A program made the translations under genes and the position numbers. A stretch of DNA of 64,000 bases from NCBI RefSeq assembly GCF_014297335.1, contig NZ_JACOQH010000005.1:1-64000 (forward strand), written 5' to 3'. Origin of the DNA: Roseburia_D yibonii. Its GTDB lineage: Bacteria > Bacillota > Clostridia > Lachnospirales > Lachnospiraceae. The notes under the pieces were generated by a model. It had not been told where the DNA came from, ran no database searches, and saw only the letters and a program-made list of their open reading frames with translations. Below, in pieces: positions 24,749 to 33,127 of this stretch; within the stretch, counting starts at the first letter, position 1, and each line of letters begins with the position of its first letter.

Positions 24749-24970
24749 ATGATTTCTTTTGAACCATTGCGTAAACTATTACGCGAAAGAGAAATAAGTA
24801 CTTATTACCTTCGAAATAAATGCGGAATTTATAATTTAGACAGCAAAACGATCAAACGCCTGATGTCCGATGAATCAGTGTCTACAAATACTCTGAACTC
24901 CCTATGCCACATCTTGGACTGTGACATCTCAGATCTTATGACCTTTTCGCCGGATGAACAGACAAATTAA
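24749..24970 (+). CDS. Cro/C1-type HTH transcriptional regulator
   Basis: 73 residues, almost only a helix-turn-helix domain of the HTH_26 type: FEPLRKLLREREISTYYLRNKCG, KTIKRLMSDESVSTNTLNSLCHIL, DCDISDLMTF (listed as separate parts). AAAGGGG lies 8 nt before the ATG. It faces away from abiH across 94 bp, with a palindrome over the abiH -10 in between, so it probably controls abiH and possibly itself. Ends right before a strong terminator. Confidence 0.88.
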   Translation: MISFEPLRKLLREREISTYYLRNKCGIYNLDSKTIKRLMSDESVSTNTLNSLCHILDCDISDLMTFSPDEQTN

Positions 24971-25012
24971 GGGATATTCCAAACGAATCATTTGGAATAT
25001 CCCTTTTCTTTG
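24971..25012 (+). terminator. Intrinsic terminator after the HTH gene
   Basis: Perfect 13-bp stem GGGATATTCCAAA/TTTGGAATATCCC with a 7-nt loop and a TTTTCTTT tail; starts directly at the stop codon. The A-rich other flank may let it also stop transcripts of the minus-strand gene at 25047. Confidence 0.9.
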
Positions 25013-25046
25013 TCGCCCGGGTATAACTCACCCCAGGCTCTATTTT

Positions 25047-25631
25047 CTACTGCACCGGAAACTGTCCAAGGTAATGTCCATCTGTCGTGTCCATGTTGTA
25101 ATAGTAGACACCATCCGTAATCAGCCCTCTCGCTACCATTCCATTCCAATGGTAGAACACCGTTCTTCCGTACGGATCCGCAGAGAATCCTGTCGTGATC
25201 AAAGTACCGTCGCCATTTGCCCATCCATAATCCAGACCATTTGCAAACCGGAACCAGCCATTCTGTTCCAGCGCTCCATTGGCATTCAGATAATATGTCT
25301 TGTCTCCCACAAACGTGATCTGATCCTTATAAAGATATCCCTGGGAATCAAAGTAACAGATATAATCCACGCTCGGGCAATACTGGAAATTGGCAAACAC
25401 TTCATGTCCCTCGGTATCAAGATAGATGATATGCTCTCCATCCGGATGGTAGGTCAGCCGGTCTTTCATCGGAGTTCCGTCTGCCTGCATATAATAAGTA
25501 TAAGTTCCGTCAAATTTAAATTCATTGGTAACTAACTTGCCGTTTTCATAGCAGCGCAGATTTCCATCATCGCCCTGATAAAAGGTATCATTTCCGTAAG
25601 TTGCCACCTTAGTTCCCGATGGTGTTGCCGG
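25047..25631 (-). repeat. 585-bp direct repeat, copy 2 (cell-wall-binding-type tail)
   Basis: Partner of 22059-22643. The two copies bracket abiH and its HTH gene, so recombination between them would remove that cassette together with one surface gene. Confidence 0.9.
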
Positions 25632-26765
25632 GGTCGGGTCGCTCGGCTTTGGCGTATCCGGGGTCGGATCACTCGGCTTTGGTGTATCCGGTTTTGGTGT
25701 ATCCGGCTTTGGCCCGGGCTTTTCCGACAGCGGTTTTGCGGTAATTTTACTATTCGCACTTTTTGTCTCTAAAATCTCGTCAATATTCACATCGTCCGCA
25801 TAATAAATCGTAAGCCCATCCCCTTCGGTGGCCGCATTTTCAAACATACCTACATTATATTCTTTCCCTGCATAATACCAATGGTATAATTTCTGTATTC
25901 TCCCCGAAATTTCCATGCTTCCTGACAATTTTGAACAATCCTCAAACATAGCACTTGCATCTTCTATACTTTCCGGCAGGTTCGGTGCTTTCACCAGCTC
26001 ACTGCAGTCACTAAACATTCTGTTAGCGTCTGTCACTCTTAACGGGATGTCCGGAGCTTCCACGATACTTTTGCAGTACGCAAACATCATCTGACACCTT
26101 TCCACACCTGATGGGATTTCCGGTGCCTTTGCCATTTTTTCGCAGTGATAAAACATCAAATTACAATTTACCACTCCTGACGGGATTTCCGGTGGTTCTT
26201 CCAGGTTCTCGCAGTAAGCGAACATGGATTTACACTCTGTCACTCCCGCCGGGATCGTCGGTGTTTCCACCAAACTTGTACATTTCTCAAACATACTGGT
26301 ACAATCCGTCACTCCCGACGGAATATTTGCTTTCTTTAAATTACAACAATCTTTAAACAGATATCTGAAATCCCCGGTAATTCCGTCTTCTAAAAATACC
26401 TCTTTCACTAAATTGTGTTTTGAGAATACTCCCTCTTCGTTTAAATAATTTTTTCTTTTCAATGTAAATTTAACTTTGTATTTCGTTCCGTCAATCATAT
26501 ATGCTGCAGGAACTTTTATGTATGAATCAAATCCTCTATAGTCCTTGATCAATAAAATCTTATTGGCATCATCTTTCGTGTAATCCCAGTCTTTCAGTTC
26601 CGGAATAACCAGTCCGGTCTCCGAATCTATGTTTTTTCCTGCGGTATTTGTCTCATCTTCCGTGCTTTCCATTATCACTTCGGCTGCGCCGACCGTATCT
26701 GGAAATACCACGGCGATCCCAAGTGCAGCAACCAGTGAAAGCATTATAAATACTTGTTTTTTCAT
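25047..26765 (-). CDS. Secreted surface protein with 23-residue MF-x2-C repeats and cell-wall-binding-type tail
   Basis: 572 residues. Signal peptide 1-28 ending GAA. Residues 137-280 contain six repeats whose Met-Phe pairs lie at 158, 181, 204, 227, 250 and 273, exactly 23 residues apart; each unit reads MF--C--L---P-IP--V--C. This is like BspA/DUF285-type bacterial surface repeats. A Lys-Pro-Asp-Thr linker (about 353-382) leads to the Tyr/Trp/Gly cell-wall-binding-type block shared with the gene at 22059. Extra repeat units compared with that paralogue make it longer. Regular spacing suggests expansion by recombination. Confidence 0.82.
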   Translation of the reverse strand: MKKQVFIMLSLVAALGIAVVFPDTVGAAEVIMESTEDETNTAGKNIDSETGLVIPELKDWDYTKDDANKILLIKDYRGFDSYIKVPAAYMIDGTKYKVKFTLKRKNYLNEEGVFSKHNLVKEVFLEDGITGDFRYLFKDCCNLKKANIPSGVTDCTSMFEKCTSLVETPTIPAGVTECKSMFAYCENLEEPPEIPSGVVNCNLMFYHCEKMAKAPEIPSGVERCQMMFAYCKSIVEAPDIPLRVTDANRMFSDCSELVKAPNLPESIEDASAMFEDCSKLSGSMEISGRIQKLYHWYYAGKEYNVGMFENAATEGDGLTIYYADDVNIDEILETKSANSKITAKPLSEKPGPKPDTPKPDTPKPSDPTPDTPKPSDPTPATPSGTKVATYGNDTFYQGDDGNLRCYENGKLVTNEFKFDGTYTYYMQADGTPMKDRLTYHPDGEHIIYLDTEGHEVFANFQYCPSVDYICYFDSQGYLYKDQITFVGDKTYYLNANGALEQNGWFRFANGLDYGWANGDGTLITTGFSADPYGRTVFYHWNGMVARGLITDGVYYYNMDTTDGHYLGQFPVQ

Positions 26766-26843
26766 AACTTTCCTCTCTCTCTTATATTTGCAGCTGCCCG
26801 ATATCCCAATCGATATTCTCGTAACAGTGTGACATGCTTTTTT

Positions 26844-26872
26844 ATTGTATCCCTATCACCTGATAAAATCAA
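26844..26872 (-). promoter_or_regulatory. Predicted promoter of the surface protein gene at 25047
   Basis: Minus strand TTGATT (26867-26872), 17 bp, TACAAT (26844-26849), leader about 70 nt. Confidence 0.5.
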
Positions 26873-26900
26873 GCAGGAAAACACCAACAGCGCCCGGCGC

Positions 26901-26936
26901 AAAAAAAAGCAGACACTACGATTTCGTAATGCCTGC
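26901..26936 (-). terminator. Intrinsic terminator after the polyphosphate phosphotransferase gene
   Basis: Minus strand GCAGGCATTACG pairs with CGTAGTGTCTGC (with G-T pairs) and is followed by eight T residues. Confidence 0.85.
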
Positions 26937-26953
26937 TTCGCTTTTCCTGTAAA

Positions 26954-28432
26954 TTATTTTCTCTCCTTCAGTGCCTTTTCCACCTCGTCCACAACGATCT
27001 TAAGCGCCTTCACGCGCGCGTATTTCTTATCATTGGACTCCAGGATATGCCACGGCGCATAGCTTGTACTGGTCTTTTTTAACATTTCGTTGACCGCTTC
27101 CTCATACTGATCCCACTTGTCGCGGTTACGCCAGTCCTCATCTGTGATCTTCCAGCGCTTTTCCGGCGTACCTTCCCGGTCTTTAAAGCGTTCCAGCTGG
27201 GTATCTTTATCGATCTGTACCCAGAATTTGATCACAACCGCACCCCAGTCGGAGAGTTCCTTTTCAAACTCATTGATCTCATTGTAAGCGCGCTGCCAGT
27301 CATTTTCACTGCAAAATCCCTCCAGGCGCTCCACCATGACCCTTCCGTACCAGGTTCTGTCAAAGATTGCGACATGCCCGGTCTTTGGCAGACGGTTCCA
27401 GAAACGCCAGAGATAATGTCTCGCTTTCTCATGCGGCTCCGGGCTCGCGATCGGATGTACCTCAAATCCTCTCGGATCAAGCGCCTCGGTGATCCGCTTG
27501 ATATTTCCGCCCTTGCCTGCGGCATCCCATCCCTCATAGGCAATGATCACCGGAATTTTTTTGCGGTAAAGCTCATTGTGCAGTTCCCGCAGACGCTTCT
27601 GATATTTCTCCAGCTTTTCTTTATATTCCTCCTGCGTCAGTTCCTTATCCAGTTTTACTTCCGAAAGCTTCGGTGCCTGCTCAAGCGGGAACGGATTCTG
27701 CAAAAGCGGCACGGCAAGACTCGCGTTTTTCAGTGCGGTATCGATACTGCTCACCAGCGTCTCCAACACCTGAAGCTCCGCCCACTTTTTATCCTTCGCG
27801 TCGATCAGATACCACGGTGCCTGGGACGCATTCGTGTCACACAGATACTGCTCAAACACATCCATGCACTGCGCATAGTGTTTATTCTGCCAGCTGTCAT
27901 CCTGGTTTACACGCCACTTTGTGTTCTTGTCATCCTTTAACAGCTCCAGACGTTTTTTCTGTTCCTTTTCACTGATCTGGAAAAAGAATTTCACCACGAG
28001 ATAACCATTGTCGGTCAGCTGACGCTCAAACCTCCGCACGCTCTCGATCTGTTCCTTATAATGCTCCTCATCCGTCTTTTTGTACAGCACCGCCTGCGTG
28101 ATCTCGTCCATCCAGCCACCATCTAAAAATTTAAATTTTCCTGCCTCCGGGATCTGGACAAAATACCGGTATAAAAATGGCTTTCTCGCCTCTTCCTCGG
28201 TCGGCTTCCCCATCGTTGCCACCTGAAAAAAGCGCGGATCAATGTTCCTTATCACCTTGCCAAGCACACTGCCCTTGCCTGCGGCTCCCCAGCCCTCAAA
28301 CAAAATGAGCACCGGAAGCTTCTTTTCTTTGATCTGCATCTGCTGTACCGTAAGGCGCTCACGCGCTGCCTTTAATCGCGTCAAAAGTTCCTCTTCTTCC
28401 GGGCATCTTGGCTTATTCCAGTTTTTTAACAT
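26954..28432 (-). CDS. pap: Polyphosphate:AMP phosphotransferase (tandem PPK2 domains)
   Basis: 492 residues from ATG 28432 (MLKNWNKPRC), which has AAGGAG and AAGGGG upstream; a longer frame to 28489 has none. Two PPK2 domains in tandem mark the class II enzymes that make ADP from AMP and polyphosphate. The C-terminal domain keeps Walker A YEGWDAAGKGG, the FDRTWYGR lid and WERF-type basic residues. In the N-terminal domain the Walker A reads FEGWGAAGKGS (Asp to Gly) and the lid FLDGGWM, so it looks inactive and structural, as reported for other tandem enzymes. Stands alone between terminators. Confidence 0.92.
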   Translation of the reverse strand: MLKNWNKPRCPEEEELLTRLKAARERLTVQQMQIKEKKLPVLILFEGWGAAGKGSVLGKVIRNIDPRFFQVATMGKPTEEEARKPFLYRYFVQIPEAGKFKFLDGGWMDEITQAVLYKKTDEEHYKEQIESVRRFERQLTDNGYLVVKFFFQISEKEQKKRLELLKDDKNTKWRVNQDDSWQNKHYAQCMDVFEQYLCDTNASQAPWYLIDAKDKKWAELQVLETLVSSIDTALKNASLAVPLLQNPFPLEQAPKLSEVKLDKELTQEEYKEKLEKYQKRLRELHNELYRKKIPVIIAYEGWDAAGKGGNIKRITEALDPRGFEVHPIASPEPHEKARHYLWRFWNRLPKTGHVAIFDRTWYGRVMVERLEGFCSENDWQRAYNEINEFEKELSDWGAVVIKFWVQIDKDTQLERFKDREGTPEKRWKITDEDWRNRDKWDQYEEAVNEMLKKTSTSYAPWHILESNDKKYARVKALKIVVDEVEKALKERK

Positions 28433-28524
28433 ATTCCCCTTCTCCTTTCCGTATTTTCCATAGATTGCTATGGTTCTATTATACCGCATTTTTGATAAAT
28501 TGATGATAAAATATATAAAAAAAG

Positions 28525-28606
28525 AACGTCATGCGCTGTCTCCTTTGTCCCGAAAAACTTCTGCCTTTCGGACTTCTTTAACAGACCGCATAACGCCCAT
28601 CCTCTT
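28525..28606 (-). terminator. Long imperfect terminator hairpin after the DegV gene
   Basis: Minus strand GGGCGTTATGCGGTCTG pairs imperfectly with GGAGACAGCGCATGACGTTC around a long loop, followed by seven T residues. Confidence 0.55.
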
Positions 28607-28611
28607 TTGTT

Positions 28612-29448
28612 TTATACCGCTACGATCACACCACCGTCATTTGCGTACATGGTGCTGACTCCCGCCGTATCCACAACGATAATATCTTTGAATTTTGCCA
28701 GCTTTTCAATTTTTTCCCGCATGGACTGCGCACGTTTCGGACAATTACAATGCGCGATCGCAAGCACACGCTCCTCGGTATTTTTCGTCTTCTCAAGCAT
28801 ATCCTGTATCAGCTTATCCAGCGCCTTTGTCATGCCGCGTGCCTGACCGAGCTGGCAGATCGTTCCCTCCGGAGTAGATCCCATCACCGGCTTTATGCTG
28901 AGCGCGCTTGCAACGACCGCCTTCAAATTACTGAGTCTGCCGTTTTTGCGCAGGGTATCCAGTGTCTCAAGCACAAAAAATGTATTCTGCTCATTGATAT
29001 AGGCTTCTGTCTGCATCACAACGCTGTCAAAATCCAGTCCTTTTTCTTCCAGTTCCTGTACCTTCAGACCGATCAGTGTCTCCCCGACCGAAGCGGAGCG
29101 GGAATCAAACACATGGATATCCGCATCCGGATGCTCCTCACTATAAATGTTCTTTGCAAGTTCCGCACTGTTGTAAGAGCCGCTCAGATTGGAAGAAAGC
29201 GTGATCATATAGATACGCTCGGCATCCCCGAACGCCTCCATATAGCTCTCCGGAGACGGGCAGGAAGACTTCGGGCAGTTCTTGCTCTCCTTTACCCGGC
29301 GAAGAAAATCCGCCTGGTCAAACGTCTCATCATCCGTGATGTGATGATCGTCTACACTCAGTTCCAGCGCGACATTACAGAAATGTTCATTCTGCTTCAT
29401 CACATCGGTAAGTTCTCCACAACTGTCAATTATAATTTTATATGTCAT
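28612..29448 (-). CDS. DegV family fatty-acid-binding protein
   Basis: 278 residues, two-domain DegV fold. Seen: IIIDSCGELTDVM at the N-terminus (the usual D-S-x-x-D position), SCPSPESYMEAF, ITLSSNLSGSYNSA, and LETLDTLRKNGRLS, the family's best mark. DegV/FakB proteins bind a fatty acid and hand it to the kinase FakA; no fakA is in this window. GAGGAAAAG precedes the ATG. A palindrome lies between the promoter and the start. Confidence 0.92.
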   Translation of the reverse strand: MTYKIIIDSCGELTDVMKQNEHFCNVALELSVDDHHITDDETFDQADFLRRVKESKNCPKSSCPSPESYMEAFGDAERIYMITLSSNLSGSYNSAELAKNIYSEEHPDADIHVFDSRSASVGETLIGLKVQELEEKGLDFDSVVMQTEAYINEQNTFFVLETLDTLRKNGRLSNLKAVVASALSIKPVMGSTPEGTICQLGQARGMTKALDKLIQDMLEKTKNTEERVLAIAHCNCPKRAQSMREKIEKLAKFKDIIVVDTAGVSTMYANDGGVIVAV

Positions 29449-29463
29449 TTTCTTTTCCTCTGC

Positions 29464-29490
29464 ATCATGTAGTTTTTATTACTACATGAT
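29464..29490 (-). promoter_or_regulatory. Operator-like inverted repeat upstream of the DegV gene
   Basis: ATCATGTAGT (29464-29473), 7 nt, ACTACATGAT (29481-29490): a perfect 10-bp inverted repeat. A TACTAT -10 lies just upstream on the minus strand (around 29488-29493), so the repeat covers the likely transcription start. Confidence 0.6.
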
Positions 29491-29545
29491 AGTAGCACAA
29501 ATATTACCAGTTGAAAAGAGTTATTTTATAAAAAAACGCAAAAGT

Positions 29546-30745
29546 TTACGAAAAATATACTGTAAGTACGCCAAGATCCTGATTTTCGCGGTATCGGAAT
29601 GATTTTAATCCATCACAGAAATCCCCGATATGCTGATCTGTGATAAAATAGTCCTTTGCCTCCGCATACAGCGCCGAATCCGCAAATTTCACCGCGACCG
29701 GCCCGGTTTTGTTTTCCCACGCCGCGCGGTAAAGCGCCCCGATCTCATCCGGATACCAGTCAACATAATAGCGGCCTTCCCTCACATAATAGTTATCTTC
29801 CATCGCGGTACAGTCCGGCAGCGGGAAATCGACCGTCATCGTATGTGTCCGCGTGATCTCCGATGTCGTCAGGTTCAGGTAATCATAGTTGACCTCTTTT
29901 TCATCCTCCCCCGCGTTGGCATAGGTCGGATCTCCCCAGGTCGTATCGATATAATAGTAATTTCCGTCGAGGAGCACCAGATTCCAGGCGTGGTTCTGTC
30001 CGTTCGCCATACCGGTCACGATCACACCCGGAACATCTAAGAGATTTAACAGATACTGGGTCGCGCAGGCATAGCCCTGACATACAGTCTGTCCGGTCAG
30101 AAATACACTGATAATGTTCTGATTATTGTCGGCATCCGGCACATAATCGACATTCTGTATCAGCTTTTCATAGACATATTTTGCCTTATCGTAATCACTG
30201 TCCGCCGGCGAGATACCCGAAAGGATCTGTTCCACACTTGCGTCGATCGCCGCCTGCGTGCCCTGTCTTTCCTCATAGCTCATCGTATACCGGGGTGAAA
30301 ACGCGAGACCGGTCTGCTGCTCTCCTAACAGATACTGGGTATACTGATAACCGGACACCCAGAAAAGTCCGCCGTAATCGGCATTGACCGCGCGATACGC
30401 CTGATCGAGCACCTTTTCATCCAGTGTGGAAACCATCACGCTCTCACGCTGCTCCAGGATCGCCGCCAGCACCTCATCATATACTTTTTTTGTTTCTCCA
30501 TCCAGACACTCATACACATATTTTCCGTCCGAGATCCCGTTCACATCCGCCGTCCCGTTTTCCGTTCCCTGCTCCGTTCCGGCTGCTTCGGTTTCGGTAT
30601 CCTGCACAACGAGTCTTTCCGCCGTAGATAAAATACTGTCCTTCACACCACGGATCTCATCCACTTTTACGGAAGCACACCCGCTTGTCATAAGAAACAG
30701 CGCCGCAAGTGCGGATAGCATCCATTTTTTTCTGTTCAAACGCAT
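29546..30745 (-). CDS. Transglutaminase-like lipoprotein
   Basis: 399 residues. Signal peptide with a lipobox-like FLMTSGC (Cys at residue 24), so probably lipid-anchored outside the membrane. A Glu/Thr/Gly-rich linker to about 75 and then a transglutaminase-like core with the Cys-His-Asp triad: TVCQGYACATQYLL, NGQNHAWNLV, YYIDTTWGDP. Such proteins act as cysteine peptidases or crosslinkers of cell-wall proteins; the substrate is unknown. Follows the M18 gene by 21 bp on the same strand. Confidence 0.85.
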   Translation of the reverse strand: MRLNRKKWMLSALAALFLMTSGCASVKVDEIRGVKDSILSTAERLVVQDTETEAAGTEQGTENGTADVNGISDGKYVYECLDGETKKVYDEVLAAILEQRESVMVSTLDEKVLDQAYRAVNADYGGLFWVSGYQYTQYLLGEQQTGLAFSPRYTMSYEERQGTQAAIDASVEQILSGISPADSDYDKAKYVYEKLIQNVDYVPDADNNQNIISVFLTGQTVCQGYACATQYLLNLLDVPGVIVTGMANGQNHAWNLVLLDGNYYYIDTTWGDPTYANAGEDEKEVNYDYLNLTTSEITRTHTMTVDFPLPDCTAMEDNYYVREGRYYVDWYPDEIGALYRAAWENKTGPVAVKFADSALYAEAKDYFITDQHIGDFCDGLKSFRYRENQDLGVLTVYFS

Positions 30746-30766
30746 GTTGTCCCTCTTATCTGTTTT

Positions 30767-32050
30767 CTACTTTCTGCCTGACTGACAAACTGAGAAAAAT
30801 TCACGGACACAGTCACACAATGCTTTCTGATCCTCTTTTCCCATGAGTTCCCTTGCGGAATGCATCGCGAGAAGCGGCAGTCCGATATCAACCGTCTTGA
30901 CCGGAAGCAGAGCGGACGCGATCGATCCTAATGTACTTCCTCCCGGGATATCCGAACGGTTCACAAATTTCTGATACGGGATCTTTTTTGCCTCGCACAG
31001 CTGCTGCACGACAGCGATCGCCTCACAGTCTGTCGCGTAGGACTGGGAACACGCCTCTTTGATGCAGAGTCCCTTCCCGGTCACCGGCTGATTCGTGATA
31101 TCCATCTTGCCCATCTGGTTTGGATGCAGGGCATGCGCCACATCAACCGAAAGCATCATACTGTTATACTTTGCCTCTTTCACCGCAACCGGATCCATTC
31201 CCATTCCAAGCAGGATCTTGTCTAAAAGCTCATTCAGCATGAACGACCCGGCGCCCTGCTTTGTCCGGCTGCCGATCTCCTCATGATCAAACAACGCGAT
31301 CACATTCAGACCGTTTCGCTTCCCTGCTTTGCAGATTGCCCGGCTTAAGGCTGCCACACTCGTTAAGTTATCCAGACGCGGCGATGAGATAAATTCTTCC
31401 GCTCCGCCGACAAAAAGCGGTTTCTCCGCGCAGTAGATATAAAGCTCAAAATCAAGGATATCCTCCTCTTTTACCGAAAGCTCCTTCGCCAGATACGACA
31501 GAAATGACGTTTCCATCCCAAAGACCGGGATCATATCGATCTGTTTATTGAGCTCCACTCCTTTATTCACTTCACGGTTCATATGGATCGCCAGGTTCGG
31601 AATCGTAAAGACTGGTTTTTTAAGATCCACATAACGGATATCCGGTTTTAAGATCTCCCCGCTCTTTACCGCCACACGGCCGGCTGCGCTGAGCGGACGG
31701 TCCAGCCAGGTATTTAAGATCGCTCCGCCGTATACTTCCACATTGACCCCGGCGTATGAAGCATTCTTTACATCGGGATTCGGTTTGATCCTGAGACACG
31801 GGAAGTCGGTGTGCGCCGCCGCTATGCGGATATCCCCCATCCGCTCTGCCCGCTCCGGCATCGTAAACGCAAAGATCGTGGAGCCATGGTGGTTTACATA
31901 ATATTTTTCTCCCAGAGTAAGATCCCATGGCTTTCCAAAGGAAAGTCCAAAAAATCCTGCCTTTTTTAAATAGTCCTCTGTATGTGATACAACCTGATAC
32001 GGAGAAGTTCCCTCCTCCAGCAACGAAAATAATTCTTCTAATTCTTTCAT
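30767..32050 (-). CDS. M18 family aminopeptidase
   Basis: 427 residues from ATG 32050 (MKELEELFSL), with AGGAGGAATCAGG upstream; the frame continues to 32095 without a site. M18 metal ligands are visible: AAHTDFP, SSPRLDNLTS, ALFDHEEIGSRT, MLSVDVAHALHPN, and a C-terminal His in LLAMHSARELM. A zinc exopeptidase of the cytosol that removes N-terminal residues, often acidic ones. Confidence 0.93.
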   Translation of the reverse strand: MKELEELFSLLEEGTSPYQVVSHTEDYLKKAGFFGLSFGKPWDLTLGEKYYVNHHGSTIFAFTMPERAERMGDIRIAAAHTDFPCLRIKPNPDVKNASYAGVNVEVYGGAILNTWLDRPLSAAGRVAVKSGEILKPDIRYVDLKKPVFTIPNLAIHMNREVNKGVELNKQIDMIPVFGMETSFLSYLAKELSVKEEDILDFELYIYCAEKPLFVGGAEEFISSPRLDNLTSVAALSRAICKAGKRNGLNVIALFDHEEIGSRTKQGAGSFMLNELLDKILLGMGMDPVAVKEAKYNSMMLSVDVAHALHPNQMGKMDITNQPVTGKGLCIKEACSQSYATDCEAIAVVQQLCEAKKIPYQKFVNRSDIPGGSTLGSIASALLPVKTVDIGLPLLAMHSARELMGKEDQKALCDCVREFFSVCQSGRK

Positions 32051-32134
32051 ATTCCTGATTCCTCCTGTTTTGTATTCTACTATATTTTTGTTCATTTTTC
32101 GAGTATGTGAAAAAATCTTTTAAATTCTTTTAAA

Positions 32135-32163
32135 TTGCATTCGGCATTTCAAACCGCTATAAT
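32135..32163 (+). promoter_or_regulatory. Promoter of the DUF5721-like gene
   Basis: TTGCAT (32135-32140), 17 bp, TATAAT (32158-32163). AGGAGG follows shortly before the ATG at 32185, so the leader is under 20 nt. Confidence 0.75.
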
Positions 32164-32184
32164 GAGAAAAGCAGGAGGAATTTT

Positions 32185-32691
32185 ATGATTTCATTACAGA
32201 TTACGGACGTCAAAGATTTTATGGCAAAGCTCTTAAAAACAGATTTATTTGATCATTTTCTCATGCCGGAGGCCGTGATCACCACCTCCGTCACCTGTCA
32301 CATTGACGGCACGTTAAATACTTCCTTTTTCACGACGGACGAACTCGACATCCTCGGACTGAACGGACTCTCGACCGCGCCGTTTTCCCTGTTCCGGTCG
32401 AACTGTTTTGACCTGATCAAAGGGAAGCACACCCCTTCTTATTTTAAATTTGTATTCATGCTCTCTCCGGAAAATTTAAAAAATACACTCGTTCATTCTG
32501 GAAGTTCTCTTTCCGAGAATGACATTTCGGGCGCTTATCTGAATCTGCATTTTAAGGATCAGGTACTCACCTGTACGACAGGGGTCTCCTACCGCGTCTT
32601 TTCCATGGATCGTTCCTTTGAAAATGCGTGGGACGAACTGGTCTGCCGTTTTCTGAAAAATCACGGAATCTGCCACGAAATACTTTCTTAA
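32185..32691 (+). CDS. DUF5721-like conserved hypothetical protein
   Basis: 168 residues, soluble, no signal peptide. From memory the pattern (MISLQITDVKDFMAKLL, HIDGTLNTSFF, FCL-type core, CTTGVSYRVFSMDRS) belongs to a small family found mostly in Lachnospiraceae and annotated DUF5721. No catalytic motif can be seen. Lies between the M18 gene (divergent) and the cold-shock gene (same strand, 82 bp). Confidence 0.65.
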   Translation: MISLQITDVKDFMAKLLKTDLFDHFLMPEAVITTSVTCHIDGTLNTSFFTTDELDILGLNGLSTAPFSLFRSNCFDLIKGKHTPSYFKFVFMLSPENLKNTLVHSGSSLSENDISGAYLNLHFKDQVLTCTTGVSYRVFSMDRSFENAWDELVCRFLKNHGICHEILS

Positions 32692-32696
32692 TTTCC

Positions 32697-32725
32697 TTTA
32701 CTTTTGGAATGATGTATGCTATTCT
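32697..32725 (+). promoter_or_regulatory. Predicted promoter of the cold-shock gene
   Basis: TTTACT (32697-32702), 17 bp, TATTCT (32720-32725); leader about 40 nt with TTGGAGG before ATG 32774. The leader is short compared with the long thermosensing leaders of some cspA genes. Confidence 0.5.
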
Positions 32726-32773
32726 GAACCTGTGTCAAAAATGGCATGATATATTAATTTTGGAGGTACTGAA

Positions 32774-32971
32774 ATGAAAGGTACAGTTAAGTGGTTCAAC
32801 AATCAGAAGGGTTACGGATTCATTTCCGACGAAGAAGGAAAAGATGTATTCGTACACTACTCAGGACTGAACATGGAAGGATTCAAATCCTTAGAAGAGG
32901 GCGCTAACGTAGAATTCGATGTTACAGAAGGCGCAAAAGGTCCTCAGGCTGTCAACGTAACAGTCTGCTAA
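32774..32971 (+). CDS. Cold-shock protein (CspA family)
   Basis: 65 residues, the full length of a CSD protein. RNP1 reads KGYGFIS and RNP2 reads VFVHYS; MKGTVKWFNNQKGYGF is classic. Binds single-stranded nucleic acids in the cytosol and acts as an RNA chaperone. One odd point is the C-terminal Cys. Ends ahead of a bidirectional terminator. Confidence 0.96.
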   Translation: MKGTVKWFNNQKGYGFISDEEGKDVFVHYSGLNMEGFKSLEEGANVEFDVTEGAKGPQAVNVTVC

Positions 32972-33071
32972 ACAATTTTAATCAGCCCGTTTTTTTCAAT
33001 GTACCTTTCTCTGTAATATAGAATTTCGATTTTTTATTAGGACTAAGATATAAGGAACAAAAATGTGATTA

Positions 33072-33127
33072 ATAAAAAAAGGCTTTGCCACTCCGGTTTG
33101 AAACCGGATGACAAACGCCTTTTTTTA
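33072..33127. terminator. Bidirectional intrinsic terminator between cold-shock gene and lspA
   Basis: AAAAAAAGGC..., outer arms with A run and T run, and an inner TCCGGTTT/AAACCGGA stem. It fits both the plus-strand cold-shock gene and the minus-strand lspA, whose stop it touches. Confidence 0.8.

Noticed and set aside
25631..25730. Short GGTGTATCC/GGCTTTGG tandem repeats
   Set aside because: They encode the Pro-Thr-Asp-Lys linker of the surface protein and need no other explanation.
25925..26356. CRISPR-like regular repeats of 69 bp
   Set aside because: The period is a multiple of three, the units are imperfect, and they encode the MF-x2-C repeats of the surface protein; there are no unique spacers.
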